A DNA stretch of 64,000 bases, from the NCBI RefSeq assembly GCF_006152115.1, contig NZ_VDFU01000014.1:60288-124287 (forward strand), written 5' to 3'. The position numbers were made by a program, and so were the translations under genes. This DNA comes from Rubellimicrobium rubrum (GTDB lineage Bacteria; Pseudomonadota; Alphaproteobacteria; Rhodobacterales; Rhodobacteraceae). Below the pieces are notes generated by a model that worked only from the letters and a program-made list of their open reading frames with translations, had not been told where the DNA came from and did not search any database. Within the stretch, counting starts at the first letter, position 1; each line of letters starts with the position of its first letter. Shown here piece by piece: positions 9,979 to 19,278 of this stretch.

Positions 9979-10563
9979 TCAGCTTCCCTGCCGCGGCCGG
10001 CCCTTCTGGGAGGCCGCGGCAGACCGGCGAGCGGCACGGGGTGGCTTGGGCACCACCTCGGCGATGGCAGCGTCCAGTGGCGATGGCACAGGGGTTGCGG
10101 TCTCGGCGGCGATCAGCGGCCGCAGCGCAGCCTCCACGAGATCGTCGCCATGAGACTCGGCCTGGGGCTCGGCCAGGATGGCAAGGGGCATCGGACTGAC
10201 GGCATCCTCTAGGGCCGGTGTGTTCTTCTCCGGGACGGCGACGAGCACGGTCTCGGGTTCCGGGACCGCGGCGGGGGCCCCGTCGGCAGGCTCCACTAGG
10301 GTTGCATAGGGCACGGCCTCTGCCGCCTCGTCCACCTCGGGGGCAAAAGCAGGCACCGGCTCGGCGTCGTGTGTCACCACCGACTGAGGAACAACGGTCA
10401 GCTGCCTTGGCGGAACCGTGGGCCGGGCGACGGGCACCAAGGCCCGCGAGGCTGCGGGCCGGGCGCGGGGAGGCGCCATGAGGCGCATGGCCAGCACGGC
10501 GGGGGCACGGGCCATCGTGGACCAGAAGACAAAGGCGGATTGCCAGGTTCGGTAAGCGTTCAT
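9979..10563 (-). CDS. Phasin-like N-terminus fused to a long Pro/Ala/Val-rich tail
   Basis: 194 residues from the ATG at 10563, with GGAG upstream. Residues 1-30 (MNAYRTWQSAFVFWSTMARA, then AVLAMRL) clearly match the start of the adjacent 101-residue protein. The rest is low-complexity, rich in Pro, Ala, Val and Glu, with a basic Ala/Arg tail (PKPPRAARRSAAASQKGRPRQ). Such basic Ala/Pro tails occur in DNA-binding phasins and histone-like proteins, but that is inference. It begins 5 nt after the stop of the LprI-like gene and is part of the same minus-strand run. Confidence 0.55.
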   Translation of the reverse strand: MNAYRTWQSAFVFWSTMARAPAVLAMRLMAPPRARPAASRALVPVARPTVPPRQLTVVPQSVVTHDAEPVPAFAPEVDEAAEAVPYATLVEPADGAPAAVPEPETVLVAVPEKNTPALEDAVSPMPLAILAEPQAESHGDDLVEAALRPLIAAETATPVPSPLDAAIAEVVPKPPRAARRSAAASQKGRPRQGS

Positions 10564-10567
10564 CGCG

Positions 10568-10954
10568 TCACTCCGGATATCGAGCAAAAAGCCAAAGCAT
10601 CTCGGTCCGCTGCTCCGTCAGCCGCTGCAGACAGCCGAACTGCTCCATCGGATAGGCCGCCCCCCCTGTCAGGGGAAACGCCTGCGCCTTGCAGGCGGGA
10701 TCACGGTAGGCGACCCAGGCGCGCTGCGCCTCGCGCAGGGTGTCCTCGGCAGCAGGTGTGGACGAGGTCGCGTCGTAGTCGCGCGCCTTGGCCACGGCCG
10801 CGGCATAGGCGTCGTTCAGATCGCGGTCCGCCGCCTGCCACCCCTCATAGGCGCATTCGTTGAGGTCGGCTTGGGTCACAGCCTCGCTGCAATCTGCCGC
10901 CTGCGCGAGCGCCGGCCCGGCGGCAGCCGCCATCAAGAGGAGGACTAGCCTCAC
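10568..10954 (-). CDS. Exported LprI/DUF1311-family protein
   Basis: 128 residues from a GTG at 10954 that overlaps the ureB stop codon by 4 nt (GTGA). Residues 1-18 form a signal peptide ending ALAQ. The mature domain has the DUF1311/LprI pattern: two cysteine pairs ([17 protein letters not shown] and DPACKAQ...[15 protein letters not shown]) and [13 protein letters not shown]. LprI-type proteins are periplasmic or surface lysozyme inhibitors in some bacteria and unassigned in most. The tight overlap makes it a genuine member of the ureD-A-B transcript. Confidence 0.82.
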   Translation of the reverse strand: MRLVLLLMAAAAGPALAQAADCSEAVTQADLNECAYEGWQAADRDLNDAYAAAVAKARDYDATSSTPAAEDTLREAQRAWVAYRDPACKAQAFPLTGGAAYPMEQFGCLQRLTEQRTEMLWLFARYPE

Positions 10955-11256
10955 AAGGGGCCCCCGACCTGACCGTTGAACCCGTGCACGACCCGCTCCC
11001 CCCCAAAAGGAATGAGAGACACCTCGCGCCGCTGTCCCGGTTCGAAGCGGACGGCCGTGCCGGCGGCGATGTCGAGCCTGTGCCCGCGCGCAGCCTGGCG
11101 GTCGAATTCCAGCGCCGCGTTCGTTTCGGCAAAGTGGTAGTGCGACCCCACCTGCACGGGGCGGTCCCCGGTGTTGGCCACCATCAGGGTAATCGCCTCG
11201 CGTCCTGCATTCAGGGTCAGGTCGCCTTCGACGGTGACGATTTCGCCCGGGATCAT
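10951..11256 (-). CDS. ureB: Urease beta subunit UreB
   Basis: 101 residues from the ATG at 11256. A GTG three codons earlier (11265) abuts the GAGGAG site with almost no spacer, while the ATG has 8 nt, so the ATG is preferred. Canonical segments are MIPGEI at the start, [13 protein letters not shown] [19 protein letters not shown], and the end [16 protein letters not shown]. UreB is a structural subunit of the (UreABC)3 enzyme. It is followed by an overlapping LprI-like gene instead of ureC. Confidence 0.96.
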   Translation of the reverse strand: MIPGEIVTVEGDLTLNAGREAITLMVANTGDRPVQVGSHYHFAETNAALEFDRQAARGHRLDIAAGTAVRFEPGQRREVSLIPFGGERVVHGFNGQVGGPL

Positions 11257-11268
11257 GGGGGCCACTCC

Positions 11269-11571
11269 TCAGCGGATCGGGTTGTGGACGGTCACGAGCT
11301 TCGTGCCGTCGGGAAAGGTCGCCTCGACCTGGACCTCGTGGATCATCTCGGCCACGCCATCCATGACCTGGCCGCGCGTGACGACCTGCGCCCCGGCCTC
11401 CATCATGTCGGCCACGGAACGTCCGTCCCGCGCGCCCTCGACCACCGCATCGGTGATGAGCGCGATGGCCTCGGGGTGGTTGAGCTTGACGCCGCGGGCC
11501 AGGCGCTTGCGCGCCACCTCGGCGGCCATGGAGATCAGGAGCTTGTCCTTCTCGCGGGGGGTGAGTTGCAT
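11269..11571 (-). CDS. ureA: Urease gamma subunit UreA
   Basis: 100 residues, the exact family length. Begins [20 protein letters not shown] and contains [28 protein letters not shown] and the closing [12 protein letters not shown]. It is the smallest structural subunit of urease. The start ATG overlaps the ureD stop by one base (TGATG), so the two are translationally coupled. ureB follows 12 nt downstream. Confidence 0.97.
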   Translation of the reverse strand: MQLTPREKDKLLISMAAEVARKRLARGVKLNHPEAIALITDAVVEGARDGRSVADMMEAGAQVVTRGQVMDGVAEMIHEVQVEATFPDGTKLVTVHNPIR

Positions 11572-12434
11572 CAGAGTGTCCAGACTTTGGGAAGGGCCGC
11601 GCCCGTGAGCCGAGTGATGAGCGGAACCAGCATCCGCCGCAAGACGAAGCCGTCCGGGGCCAAGAGCCGCAGGAACAGGACACCATCCTCGATCAGGCTC
11701 GCGCCGCCGCTGCCCGGCAAAAGGGCACGCACCGAAGCGAGGTGACTCGCGGCGCCGGGTCCGACGAGCAGGACCGAGGCCATGGCCCGCGCACCACCTC
11801 CGACCGCCGCTCGGTCGAGCGCCCGGCCCATGTCCCCCTGAAGATGCAGCGCGTCGGCGAACACGAGCCGGCCAGCCCGCCGCACCTCCCAGCGGTCGCG
11901 GAACGAGCCTTCGCGGACCTGTTCGCCCCTGGCAAGGCGGCCGAAGATCAAGGGCTCCACCAGCAGAGCGGTCGCTGACGGTGCGAGGTCTACCAAGAGC
12001 CGCCGGTTCAGCCGTGCGCCGTCGTAAAGGATCGTCTCCTGCGGGAGCCAGTCGATCCGGGCCCCCTCATCGGCGACAAGCCGGCTCTCGACCAAGGCTG
12101 GCGGGTCGCCCGCCGCGCGGTAGGCCCGCTCCGCGGCTTGCGTGGTGAGCCGCAGGCGCGCGCCTGTCCCGGCCCGCGCCTCCAGCCGCATCCGGTCGCC
12201 GCTGGTCAGGCCGCCGGCCGTGATCAGGGTTACGACGTCCAGCACCGGGCCGGACGGACGCGGGAACAGCGCCTTGAGCGAGCCCTGCTGCCGGAGATGG
12301 GCCAGACGCGTCGGGCCGTCTACAGCTTGCACCGACAGCAGCACCTCCCCCTGCGCGCGGGGCGGCGGGGCGGTCGGGCGCGGCAGGGTCAGGCTATCGG
12401 AGACATTCATGGCCCGATCATGCCGCAACTGCAT
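11571..12434 (-). CDS. ureD: Urease accessory protein UreD
   Basis: Up to 287 residues from the ATG at 12434; an internal ATG at 12410 (279 residues) is equally plausible because neither has a well-spaced ribosome binding site. Typical UreD segments: [65 protein letters not shown] core, and [23 protein letters not shown]. It docks UreF and UreG onto apo-urease and provides a nickel route. It is the first gene of the urease run, with a 67-nt gap from the upstream DUF4864-like gene that could hold the promoter. Confidence 0.93.
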   Translation of the reverse strand: MQLRHDRAMNVSDSLTLPRPTAPPPRAQGEVLLSVQAVDGPTRLAHLRQQGSLKALFPRPSGPVLDVVTLITAGGLTSGDRMRLEARAGTGARLRLTTQAAERAYRAAGDPPALVESRLVADEGARIDWLPQETILYDGARLNRRLLVDLAPSATALLVEPLIFGRLARGEQVREGSFRDRWEVRRAGRLVFADALHLQGDMGRALDRAAVGGGARAMASVLLVGPGAASHLASVRALLPGSGGASLIEDGVLFLRLLAPDGFVLRRMLVPLITRLTGAALPKVWTL

Positions 12435-12501
12435 CCCTCATGCGAGTGCTGCATTGCAGCACGGACCGTTTCGGCGGCGGCCCGCCCGCAACCCAGCCAC
12501 A

Positions 12502-12909
12502 CTAGGCGGCGAGATCCGGTGCCGGCAGAACCTGCACGCCGTTGATCTTCCAGCCCTCGGGAAGCTCGATCATCTCGTAGTCTAGAATCCAGGCTCGCCC
12601 CTGCGGATCCTCGATCATGACCTTCTGGCGCAGCGCCCCCGCCTCCTCGCGCAGCTCAAAGAAGCGCGCGTCCGAGTTGTCCCAGACCATGGGATACCCG
12701 TTCTCTACCATGGTCCCGAATGTCTCGGGCGTGCCGAACATCCCTTGGATCGTCGGGCTGGCGTGCTCCCAAGCGCCCGGCACGTCGCGGGCGTTGAAGT
12801 CGGCAAGCTGGTCCGAGATTACTGCCTCGATCGCGGTCGAGTCACCTGCATCCTGCGCCACGGCCGCAAGAGGCATGGCCACGAGGGCAAGGGTCAGCAA
12901 CTGGCGCAT
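12502..12909 (-). CDS. Exported DUF4864-like protein
   Basis: 135 residues with a signal peptide at 1-18 (MRQLLTLALVAMPLAAVAQ). The body reads IEAVISDQLADFNARDVPGAWEHASPTIQGMFGTPETFGTMVENGYPMVW, then ILDYEMIELPEGWKINGVQVL, which is the DUF4864 pattern, an SnoaL/NTF2-like fold of unknown function. The start has GGGAGGA upstream. It lies 67 nt upstream of ureD in the same direction and 86 nt from the divergent CHAD gene. The link to urease is positional only. Confidence 0.72.
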   Translation of the reverse strand: MRQLLTLALVAMPLAAVAQDAGDSTAIEAVISDQLADFNARDVPGAWEHASPTIQGMFGTPETFGTMVENGYPMVWDNSDARFFELREEAGALRQKVMIEDPQGRAWILDYEMIELPEGWKINGVQVLPAPDLAA

Positions 12910-12995
12910 GGGTGGGTCCTCCCAGTGGGTGTCATGGACATGACACGCGGGACAGGGCCCCTAAGTTTCAACGGAAGCAAAGGAAGGAGCGTTTC

Positions 12996-13868
12996 ATGGG
13001 TTATGCGATCACCGCAGACGACGACGGCGTCGAGGCCGCGCTTCGTCGCATCGCGCGGGAGGAAGCGGACGGAGCCCTGAAGCAGGTGCGGGCCGAAGGG
13101 GATCTGGGCCCACGGGTCCACGAAATGCGCAAGACCGTGAAGAAGTTGCGCGGTCTGCTCCGCCTCGTTCGACCGGTGTTCGCCGATGCGGCAGCCGAGA
13201 ATGCCGTCCTGCGCGATGCTGGACGTGGCCTCTCGGCCCTGCGCGATGCCGCGGTGCAGCTCTCGACCGCCGAGCGGCTGAGCGCAAGCCTGCCCGACGA
13301 CCGTCGGGAGGCGCTCCTTGCGCCGTTCCGCGCGGCGGCCACGCATCACGACGCCCGGGCCGAGGCCGAGATGCTTCCGCCGTTCGCGGATGCCATGATG
13401 TCCCTGCTGGGCCGGGCCGAGCGCTGGCGCCTGCGCCGCGAGGACTGGCGCGCGCTGGAGCCCGGCCTTGCCGCGACCTGGACCGGCGCCCGCCGCGCGA
13501 TGAAGCATGCGCGCCGAAACACCGACCCCGAGGCGCTTCACGAATGGCGCAAGCGCGTCAAGGACCACTGGTATCAGGCGCGCCTGCTGCGGCCAATCTG
13601 GCCCGAGATGATGGACCCCCACATCAAGGCGGCCGACCAACTGGGCGAGCTTCTGGGGCAGGTCAACGACCTTGCCGTCTTTCGCGAGCGGCTGGAGTCG
13701 GCCGGGCTCGGGCACGCCCTGTTGTCCGAGGCGCAGGACCTTGCAACGGTCCGCCATGCCGAACTGATGGCTGAGATCGTCCCCCTTGGACGCCGCCTCC
13801 TGGCCGGGCGGGCCGAGGCGCTCACCGACCGCTGGGGGATGTGGTGGCGCCTGCGGCGGGCGGACTAG
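12996..13868 (+). CDS. CHAD-domain protein
   Basis: 290 residues from the ATG at 12996, behind AAGGAAGGA. The helical CHAD signature is present twice: VHEMRKTVKKLRGLLRLVRP (~residues 36-55) and LHEWRKRVKDHWYQARLLRP (~175-195), plus LGELLGQVNDLAVFRERL. CHAD domains bind inorganic polyphosphate through these conserved His, Arg and Lys residues and are usually fused to or near CYTH enzymes; no CYTH protein is seen here. Its stop codon overlaps the convergent lysK stop. Confidence 0.88.
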   Translation: MGYAITADDDGVEAALRRIAREEADGALKQVRAEGDLGPRVHEMRKTVKKLRGLLRLVRPVFADAAAENAVLRDAGRGLSALRDAAVQLSTAERLSASLPDDRREALLAPFRAAATHHDARAEAEMLPPFADAMMSLLGRAERWRLRREDWRALEPGLAATWTGARRAMKHARRNTDPEALHEWRKRVKDHWYQARLLRPIWPEMMDPHIKAADQLGELLGQVNDLAVFRERLESAGLGHALLSEAQDLATVRHAELMAEIVPLGRRLLAGRAEALTDRWGMWWRLRRAD

Positions 13869-15430
13869 GCCGCCAGCCGCTCCTCGATCAGCCGGATCGT
13901 CTCATCCACGCCGTAGAGCGCGATGAAGCCGCCGAACCGGGGCCCTTCGGTTGCGCCCAGCAGCACCTCGTAGAGGCCCTTGAACCAGTCCCGCAGCGGC
14001 TGGAACCCGTGCTCGTTCCCGACCGCATAGACGATGGTCTGGAGCTCCTCGGGATCGTGCGATCCCTCATGCGAGCGTAGACGCCGGGCCAGATCCTCCA
14101 TCGCCGCCCGCTCAGCCTCCGATGGCGCACGGAACTGGCGGGTGGGCTTCACGTGATTCTGGAAGTACCGCACGGCGTGACCCGCCGCGGCGTCGAGCCC
14201 CGGATGGGTTTCGGGCGAGGCCTCGGGGGCGTAGCGGCGCAAATACTTCCAGAGCGTTTCCTTCTCCTCTGCTCCGGCGACGGAGGCGAGGTTGAGAAGC
14301 ATGGCGAAGGGAACCACCATGTCCGACGCGGGCGGCTGTCCCCCGTGGATGTGCCAGACCGCGTTGTTCAGCTGCTGCTCCGGCGTCTGCGTGGGGAAGC
14401 CGCGGACCGACTGGTGGTATTCGTCCACGTTCCGGGGGATGACGTCCCAGTGCATCCGCTTTGCCGTCTTGGGCTTCTGGTACATGAAGTACGACAGGCT
14501 CTCGGTTGCCGCATAGGCCAGCCACTCGTCGATGGTCAGCCCATTCCCCTTGGACTTGGAGATCTTGCCCCCCTCCTCGTCGAGGAACAGCTCGTAGACC
14601 ATGTGGTTTGGCGCGCGGCCACCCAGCACCTCGCAGATCCCGTCGTAGATCGGCGTGTTGGTGGAATGGTCCTTGCCGTACATCTCGAAGTCCACGCCCA
14701 GCGCCGCCCAGCGCGCGCCGAAGTCGGGCTTCCACTGCAGCTTCACATGCCCGCCCGTGACCGGCAGCGTCCAGTCGCGCCCCGTGCCGTCGTCGAAGGT
14801 GACCGTGCCGTCGGTGGCGTTGACCTCCTTGAGCGGTACGTAGAGCACCCGGCCCGTCTCCGGGTGGATCGGCAGGAAGCAGGAATAGGTCTGCTGCCGC
14901 TCCTCCCGTAGGGACTTCAGCATGATCGCCATGATGGCGTCATAGCGCTCGGCCGCCATCCGCAGCGTGTCGTCGAACTGCCCCGACCGGTAGAACTCCG
15001 TGGCCGACACGAACTCGTACTCGAAGCCGAACGTGTCCAGAAACCGCCGCAGCATGGCGTTGTTGTGGTGCCCGAAGCTTTCGTACTCCCCGAACGGGTC
15101 CGGCACAGTGGTCAGCGGCTGCTGGAGGTGCTCCCGCAGCATTTCGGGGTTGGGCACGTTCTCGGGCACCTTGCGCATCCCGTCGAGATCGTCCGAGAAC
15201 ACCACAAGCCGCGTGGGGATGTCCGAGATGACCTCGAAGGCACGGCGGATCATGGTGGTCCGCAGCACCTCCCCGAAGGTGCCGATATGGGGCAGACCCG
15301 AGGGGCCGTAACCCGTCTCGAACAGGACGTGATCCTTGGCAGGCCCGGCCTCCACCCGTTTCAGGAGCGCGCGGGCCTCTTCGAAGGGCCAAGCCTTCGA
15401 CACCATCGCCGCCTCGCGAAGGGATGCCAT
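13865..15430 (-). CDS. lysK: Lysyl-tRNA synthetase, class I
   Basis: 521 residues, usual for class I LysRS. The HIGH-type motif HIGTF is at residues 48-52 and the KMSKS-type loop KISKSKG at 289-295, with YGKDHSTNTPIYDGICEVLGG between them and the C-terminal helical cage domain after residue ~350. It charges tRNA-Lys in the cytoplasm. Class I LysRS is common in alphaproteobacteria and archaea and unrelated to class II LysS. A second in-frame Met (residue 9) is possible. The gene converges with the CHAD gene, the two stop codons sharing 4 nt. Confidence 0.97.
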   Translation of the reverse strand: MASLREAAMVSKAWPFEEARALLKRVEAGPAKDHVLFETGYGPSGLPHIGTFGEVLRTTMIRRAFEVISDIPTRLVVFSDDLDGMRKVPENVPNPEMLREHLQQPLTTVPDPFGEYESFGHHNNAMLRRFLDTFGFEYEFVSATEFYRSGQFDDTLRMAAERYDAIMAIMLKSLREERQQTYSCFLPIHPETGRVLYVPLKEVNATDGTVTFDDGTGRDWTLPVTGGHVKLQWKPDFGARWAALGVDFEMYGKDHSTNTPIYDGICEVLGGRAPNHMVYELFLDEEGGKISKSKGNGLTIDEWLAYAATESLSYFMYQKPKTAKRMHWDVIPRNVDEYHQSVRGFPTQTPEQQLNNAVWHIHGGQPPASDMVVPFAMLLNLASVAGAEEKETLWKYLRRYAPEASPETHPGLDAAAGHAVRYFQNHVKPTRQFRAPSEAERAAMEDLARRLRSHEGSHDPEELQTIVYAVGNEHGFQPLRDWFKGLYEVLLGATEGPRFGGFIALYGVDETIRLIEERLAA

Positions 15431-15521
15431 GTTCGCGCCTCCTGATATGGACCGGGGGCCTCCCTATTGCGGGGTCCCGCCCCCGTCAATAAAGCTGGCG
15501 GCGATCCATGAAAGGCCGACC

Positions 15522-15941
15522 ATGCCCGAGAACACCATCCTTTCCCCCCAGGACGCGCTCGTGGCGATCATGCTCGCGGTTTCGGTGGCGGACGAGTCGA
15601 TCCGCACGGCCGAGCTCGTGCAGATCAGCAACCTCGTGGAGAACCTTCCCGTCTTCGCAAACTACGATCAGGCCAAGCTGTCCGCGATGGGGCCGATGAT
15701 GCTGCGGTTGCTGGACCAGGACGATGGCCTCGACCGCCTGTTCGAACTGACACGCCGCTACTTGCCCGAGCGTCTGTGGGAGACGGCCTACGCGCTGGCC
15801 TGCGACGTCGCCGCCGCCGACGGCCGCATCACCGACACCGAGAGCCGGATGTTGGAGGAGATCCGCGAGGAACTGGCCATAGACCGGCTCCATGCCGCAG
15901 CCATCGAGCGGGGCGCACGGGCGCGGTTCCAGCGGATGTGA
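15522..15941 (+). CDS. TerB-like (tellurite-resistance/DjlA N-terminal) helical protein
   Basis: 139 residues from the ATG at 15522 with AAAGG upstream; the frame is open further left, but that part overlaps the lysK promoter side. Contains LSPQDALVAIMLAVSVADESIRTAELVQI and LACDVAAADGRITDTESRMLEEIREELAI, the two acidic EF-hand-like helical motifs of the TerB fold. Residues D/E in AVADESI and AAADGRI are the proposed metal-binding positions. It is a soluble, probably cytoplasmic protein. No other ter genes are nearby, so tellurite resistance is not implied. Confidence 0.78.
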   Translation: MPENTILSPQDALVAIMLAVSVADESIRTAELVQISNLVENLPVFANYDQAKLSAMGPMMLRLLDQDDGLDRLFELTRRYLPERLWETAYALACDVAAADGRITDTESRMLEEIREELAIDRLHAAAIERGARARFQRM

Positions 15942-16229
15942 GGCGGACCTCGGTCTGAGCAGCTGCCCCGAGGGACCCGGGCCAGCCAGGACGTCGAGAG
16001 TCCACCCGAAAAGCACCTAGCCAAAACCCCGACCGGGCCATTGGCTCCTATGAGCTCGCATCCGTCAATCATCGGCGGAGGTCATGACGACAACGATCTG
16101 GGCTGAATGCGCCCACGAGTCATCAGGGCACCGCATCGGACTGACTGCGCCTTTGCGACGGTCCGGCCCTACCCCAGGCCGGATTCTGACCAACGGGCGC
16201 CCCGACGCTTCCATGGCCCTACGGTCCCC

Positions 16230-17750
16230 TTAGACCGTCATCAGGCCCCAACGCTGGAGCAGGCCTTGCTGCAGTCGGCGCGACCGGGCCAGGAAGCTGC
16301 GGCTGCCTTCCGGGATCTCGTCTTCGTCGTCCGCGGCCTCGGCCCTGGATTCGAGGTCGGCCGAGAAGATGGCGAAGGCGAGGTCCGACCCCGCCATCGT
16401 CCGTTCGTAACCTGCCAAAGCCGACACGAAGTTCAGGGTGCCCGTCTTGGCCCGGACCAAGCCCGGGGGCATGGCCAGCGCGGATCCGCCCGCATCGCTC
16501 AGCTCGATGGTCTTGAGCAGCGGACGCAGCCGGGCCATCACCCCGCGCGACGCCAGCGCGACCGCCATCTCCTGCGCCGTCACGCGACTGGCGCCTCCCA
16601 GGCCGGAATGATCGACAAGGTCCAGGCGCGCTCCGGTCGCTTCGCGCAGCCACCGGGTCATGGCATCGGCGGACTCGGCCAAGGTCGCGGGGGACAGGCC
16701 TCGCGACCGGCTCGCCGTCAGGCCCAGGACCTCGGCGGTCAGGTTGGTGGAATGAAGCAGCATGTCCCGCAGGATGTCCTCCAGCGGGGCGCTTTCGATC
16801 CGGGCGATCTCGGTCGCGCCCTCGGGCAGCGCCACGATCTCGGATGGTGGCGGCAGGACAAGGCCCTGCTCGTTCGCGAGCCCGATGAACGCCTGCCCTG
16901 CATAGAGCGCCGGGCTGCGCACCGGCAGCCAGCGCGAACCCGCATCGCCAAGCTGCCCCCGCGCCACCGTCCAGAGATCGACCGGTCCGGCCTGAGAGTA
17001 GGTGTAAACGGGACGGCTCCGGGTCTCCACCCGCATCTGGGCGATGGTCACGTCGGGACGATGCTTGTCGCCCAAGGCCTCCATTCGGATTCGGTAATCC
17101 TGGCCAGCCCGCTCCCATTCGAAATACACGCGGTTGAAATTAAGGTTCAGCCCCGAGACGGCGGGATTGTATCCAAGATGAGGCAGTTGGTCCGCCGAGA
17201 TCTCGCGCAACTGCGGCAGCGCCCCGCCCCAAACCCTGAAGCCGCCCACCTCCCGAACTCCGGCAGCGGCCAGCTGAAACGCCAGCCCGGCCAGTTGGTC
17301 GGTGGAAAGCACCGGGTCCCCGCCCCCGGCTAGGATGAGATCCCCTTCGATCCGCCCGTCCGTCACCGGCCCTGTGGCCAGGAGTCGCGTGCCGAACTGG
17401 TGCTCCGGTCCCAGCGCATCGAGGGCGTAGAGCGCGGTCAGCGACTTGGCGACGGAGGCTGGAGGAAGCGGTCGATGCGAGTCGTGACTCGTGATCAGGG
17501 TGCCTGTCGCGACATCGACCAAAGCCACAGAGACCTGTCCATCAAGTCCGGCGTCGCGGATGAGGTCCGCCATCTCGGTCCGGGCGATGGGGCGGATGTC
17601 GGACGGGTCGTCGAGCGGGGCAGGAGCGCCGGTTGACCTTAGCAGGGGACGTGGCGCGGTGGTGGGCGCCTCGGCCCAGGCGAGGCCCGCGAAGGCCGAG
17701 ACGCCCCCGGCCAGCAGCCCGCGCCGCGTGATCCTGCCTTGTCCTTCCAT
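16230..17750 (-). CDS. dacB: D-alanyl-D-alanine carboxypeptidase/endopeptidase (PBP4, S13 family)
   Basis: 506 residues. Signal sequence with a twin-arginine start (RITRRGLLAGG, cleavage near LAWAEA). The penicillin-binding motifs are SVAK at 99-102, STN at 334-336 and KTG at 435-437, with the large PBP4 insertion between the first two. It cleaves D,D-bonds in periplasmic peptidoglycan and may hydrolyse cross-links. It lies 76 nt downstream of nadD on the same strand. The 288 nt between its stop and the TerB-like gene hold no feature I can support. Confidence 0.93.
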   Translation of the reverse strand: MEGQGRITRRGLLAGGVSAFAGLAWAEAPTTAPRPLLRSTGAPAPLDDPSDIRPIARTEMADLIRDAGLDGQVSVALVDVATGTLITSHDSHRPLPPASVAKSLTALYALDALGPEHQFGTRLLATGPVTDGRIEGDLILAGGGDPVLSTDQLAGLAFQLAAAGVREVGGFRVWGGALPQLREISADQLPHLGYNPAVSGLNLNFNRVYFEWERAGQDYRIRMEALGDKHRPDVTIAQMRVETRSRPVYTYSQAGPVDLWTVARGQLGDAGSRWLPVRSPALYAGQAFIGLANEQGLVLPPPSEIVALPEGATEIARIESAPLEDILRDMLLHSTNLTAEVLGLTASRSRGLSPATLAESADAMTRWLREATGARLDLVDHSGLGGASRVTAQEMAVALASRGVMARLRPLLKTIELSDAGGSALAMPPGLVRAKTGTLNFVSALAGYERTMAGSDLAFAIFSADLESRAEAADDEDEIPEGSRSFLARSRRLQQGLLQRWGLMTV

Positions 17751-17826
17751 GCCCCGCCTCCGTGTCGCGCCGGGCGGACGTTAGCCTAGGACCGGGGCGA
17801 CGCAAGGTCTCCGGTGTGCATGGCGT

Positions 17827-18453
17827 TCAAGGCTTCGGGATGGCCGCGGCATCTCGGGTCCAGCCGCCCTTGGCCCGAATATCCGAGGAGGAGAGCGGGA
17901 TCAGTGGCAGGTTCAGCATGACCCAGGCCGGCGACGCGCGCCGGGGGAGCAGGCGCGCGTCGCGCTCGTTGAGCTGCGCCCGCCGAAAGGCGCGGGCCGC
18001 CGGTGCGAAGCGTGCAGGCAGCCGCGCGCCGGGGCGGGCCAGCACGGCCACAGGCACCCGGGCCATGATCCGGCGCCAGTCCCGCCACCGGTGGAATTGG
18101 GCGAGGTTGTCCGACCCCATGAGCCAGATGAACCGGACCCCCGGATACAGCGCCTGCAACCCGTCCAGCGTCTCGGCCGTGAAGCGGGTGCCCAGGCGGG
18201 ACTCGAGGTCGGTGACCTTGATGCGGGGGTCGCGCAGCAACGCCCGCGCCGCCGTGATCCGACGGGACAGGGGCGCGGGTCCTTCACGCTTGAGTGGGTT
18301 CCCTGGGCTCACCAGCCACCATACCCAGTCGAGGCCGAGCCTCCTGATCGCTTCTTCGGTGATCCGGACATGGCCTTTATGCGGAGGATCGAACGACCCG
18401 CCGAGCAGACCCACGACCTGCCCTCGCCCGGCGACGGGCGCGCCTGGCCCCAT
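17827..18453 (-). CDS. nadD: Nicotinate-nucleotide adenylyltransferase
   Basis: 208 residues from the ATG at 18453, which overlaps the stop of the preceding gene by one base (TGATG). The nucleotidyltransferase start [14 protein letters not shown] (residues 15-28, with the HxGH active site), [28 protein letters not shown] and the closing LSSSDIR (equivalent of ISSTxIR) are all present. It adenylates nicotinate mononucleotide in NAD+ synthesis. In many relatives nadD lies next to rsfS and obgE or proA; here it is the last gene of a sugar-metabolism-type operon. Confidence 0.93.
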   Translation of the reverse strand: MGPGAPVAGRGQVVGLLGGSFDPPHKGHVRITEEAIRRLGLDWVWWLVSPGNPLKREGPAPLSRRITAARALLRDPRIKVTDLESRLGTRFTAETLDGLQALYPGVRFIWLMGSDNLAQFHRWRDWRRIMARVPVAVLARPGARLPARFAPAARAFRRAQLNERDARLLPRRASPAWVMLNLPLIPLSSSDIRAKGGWTRDAAAIPKP

Positions 18454-19277
18454 CAGGGCACGAAGCGCATGAAGGCGAAGCGCCGGCTGTCGGGGGCCCA
18501 GCAGGGCACGTTGATCGTTCCCTGCCCGCCGAACAGCGTCACGACCTCCCGGCTGTCCCCGCCCGTCGCGGGCAGAATCCGCAGCGCGACGTCGAGGTTC
18601 GCGGGATGCCCCCGCGTGCCGGGCGGATAGGCGAGGAACAGGACCTGCGTCCCATCCGGCGACGGGTGGGGGAACCAGTCCACCGTGTCTCCGTCCGTCA
18701 TCCGCTCGCGCGCCGACCCATCGGGCCGGATGCGCCACAGGTCCACCCGTCCATCCGCCTCGCCGTTGAACCAGATCCAGCGTCCGTCCGGCGTATAGTC
18801 TGGCCCGTCGATGTGGTCGAAGTCCTCGGCCACGCAGACCTCGTCCGACCCGTCCACCCTGCAGGTGTAAAGCGACACCGGCCCGGCGGCCCGGCGCACG
18901 GCGGCATAGGCGAGACGCTCGCCGTCGGGGGACCAGCCATGCCACCAAGACGGCACCTGCTCGGTCACGCGCACTGGTTCTCCGCCCTCGACGGGCAGCA
19001 CATAGATGCAGGACTTGCCCGTCTCGGACTTGCCCGAGATCGCCAGAGTCCGACCGTCCGGCGACAGGCCGTGGTCGTTGTTCAACCCCATCACCCGGCC
19101 CGTCGGCACCTCCTCCAGGGCAGGCGTCTCGAGCGGCACGCGAAAAAGCCGACCGTCGCCGTTCACGAGGAGATAGCCGTCGGGGTGCCAGTTCGGCGCC
19201 TCGATGATGCCGTCGTGGACCAGCAGGACCGTGGTCTCGCCGGTCCCCAGGTCGTGGATGCACAACTCGCTCTGCAT
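18453..19277 (-). CDS. TolB-like beta-propeller protein
   Basis: 274 residues from the ATG at 19277 (one nucleotide after the GH43 stop). It carries successive WD40/PD40-type blades: [95 protein letters not shown] and [14 protein letters not shown]. No signal peptide is seen, so unlike TolB it should be cytoplasmic. Similar short propellers sit beside plant-sugar genes and may be oligogalacturonate-lyase- or DPP-like binding proteins. The function is not established. Confidence 0.78.
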   Translation of the reverse strand: MQSELCIHDLGTGETTVLLVHDGIIEAPNWHPDGYLLVNGDGRLFRVPLETPALEEVPTGRVMGLNNDHGLSPDGRTLAISGKSETGKSCIYVLPVEGGEPVRVTEQVPSWWHGWSPDGERLAYAAVRRAAGPVSLYTCRVDGSDEVCVAEDFDHIDGPDYTPDGRWIWFNGEADGRVDLWRIRPDGSARERMTDGDTVDWFPHPSPDGTQVLFLAYPPGTRGHPANLDVALRILPATGGDSREVVTLFGGQGTINVPCWAPDSRRFAFMRFVP

Positions 19278-19278
19278 A

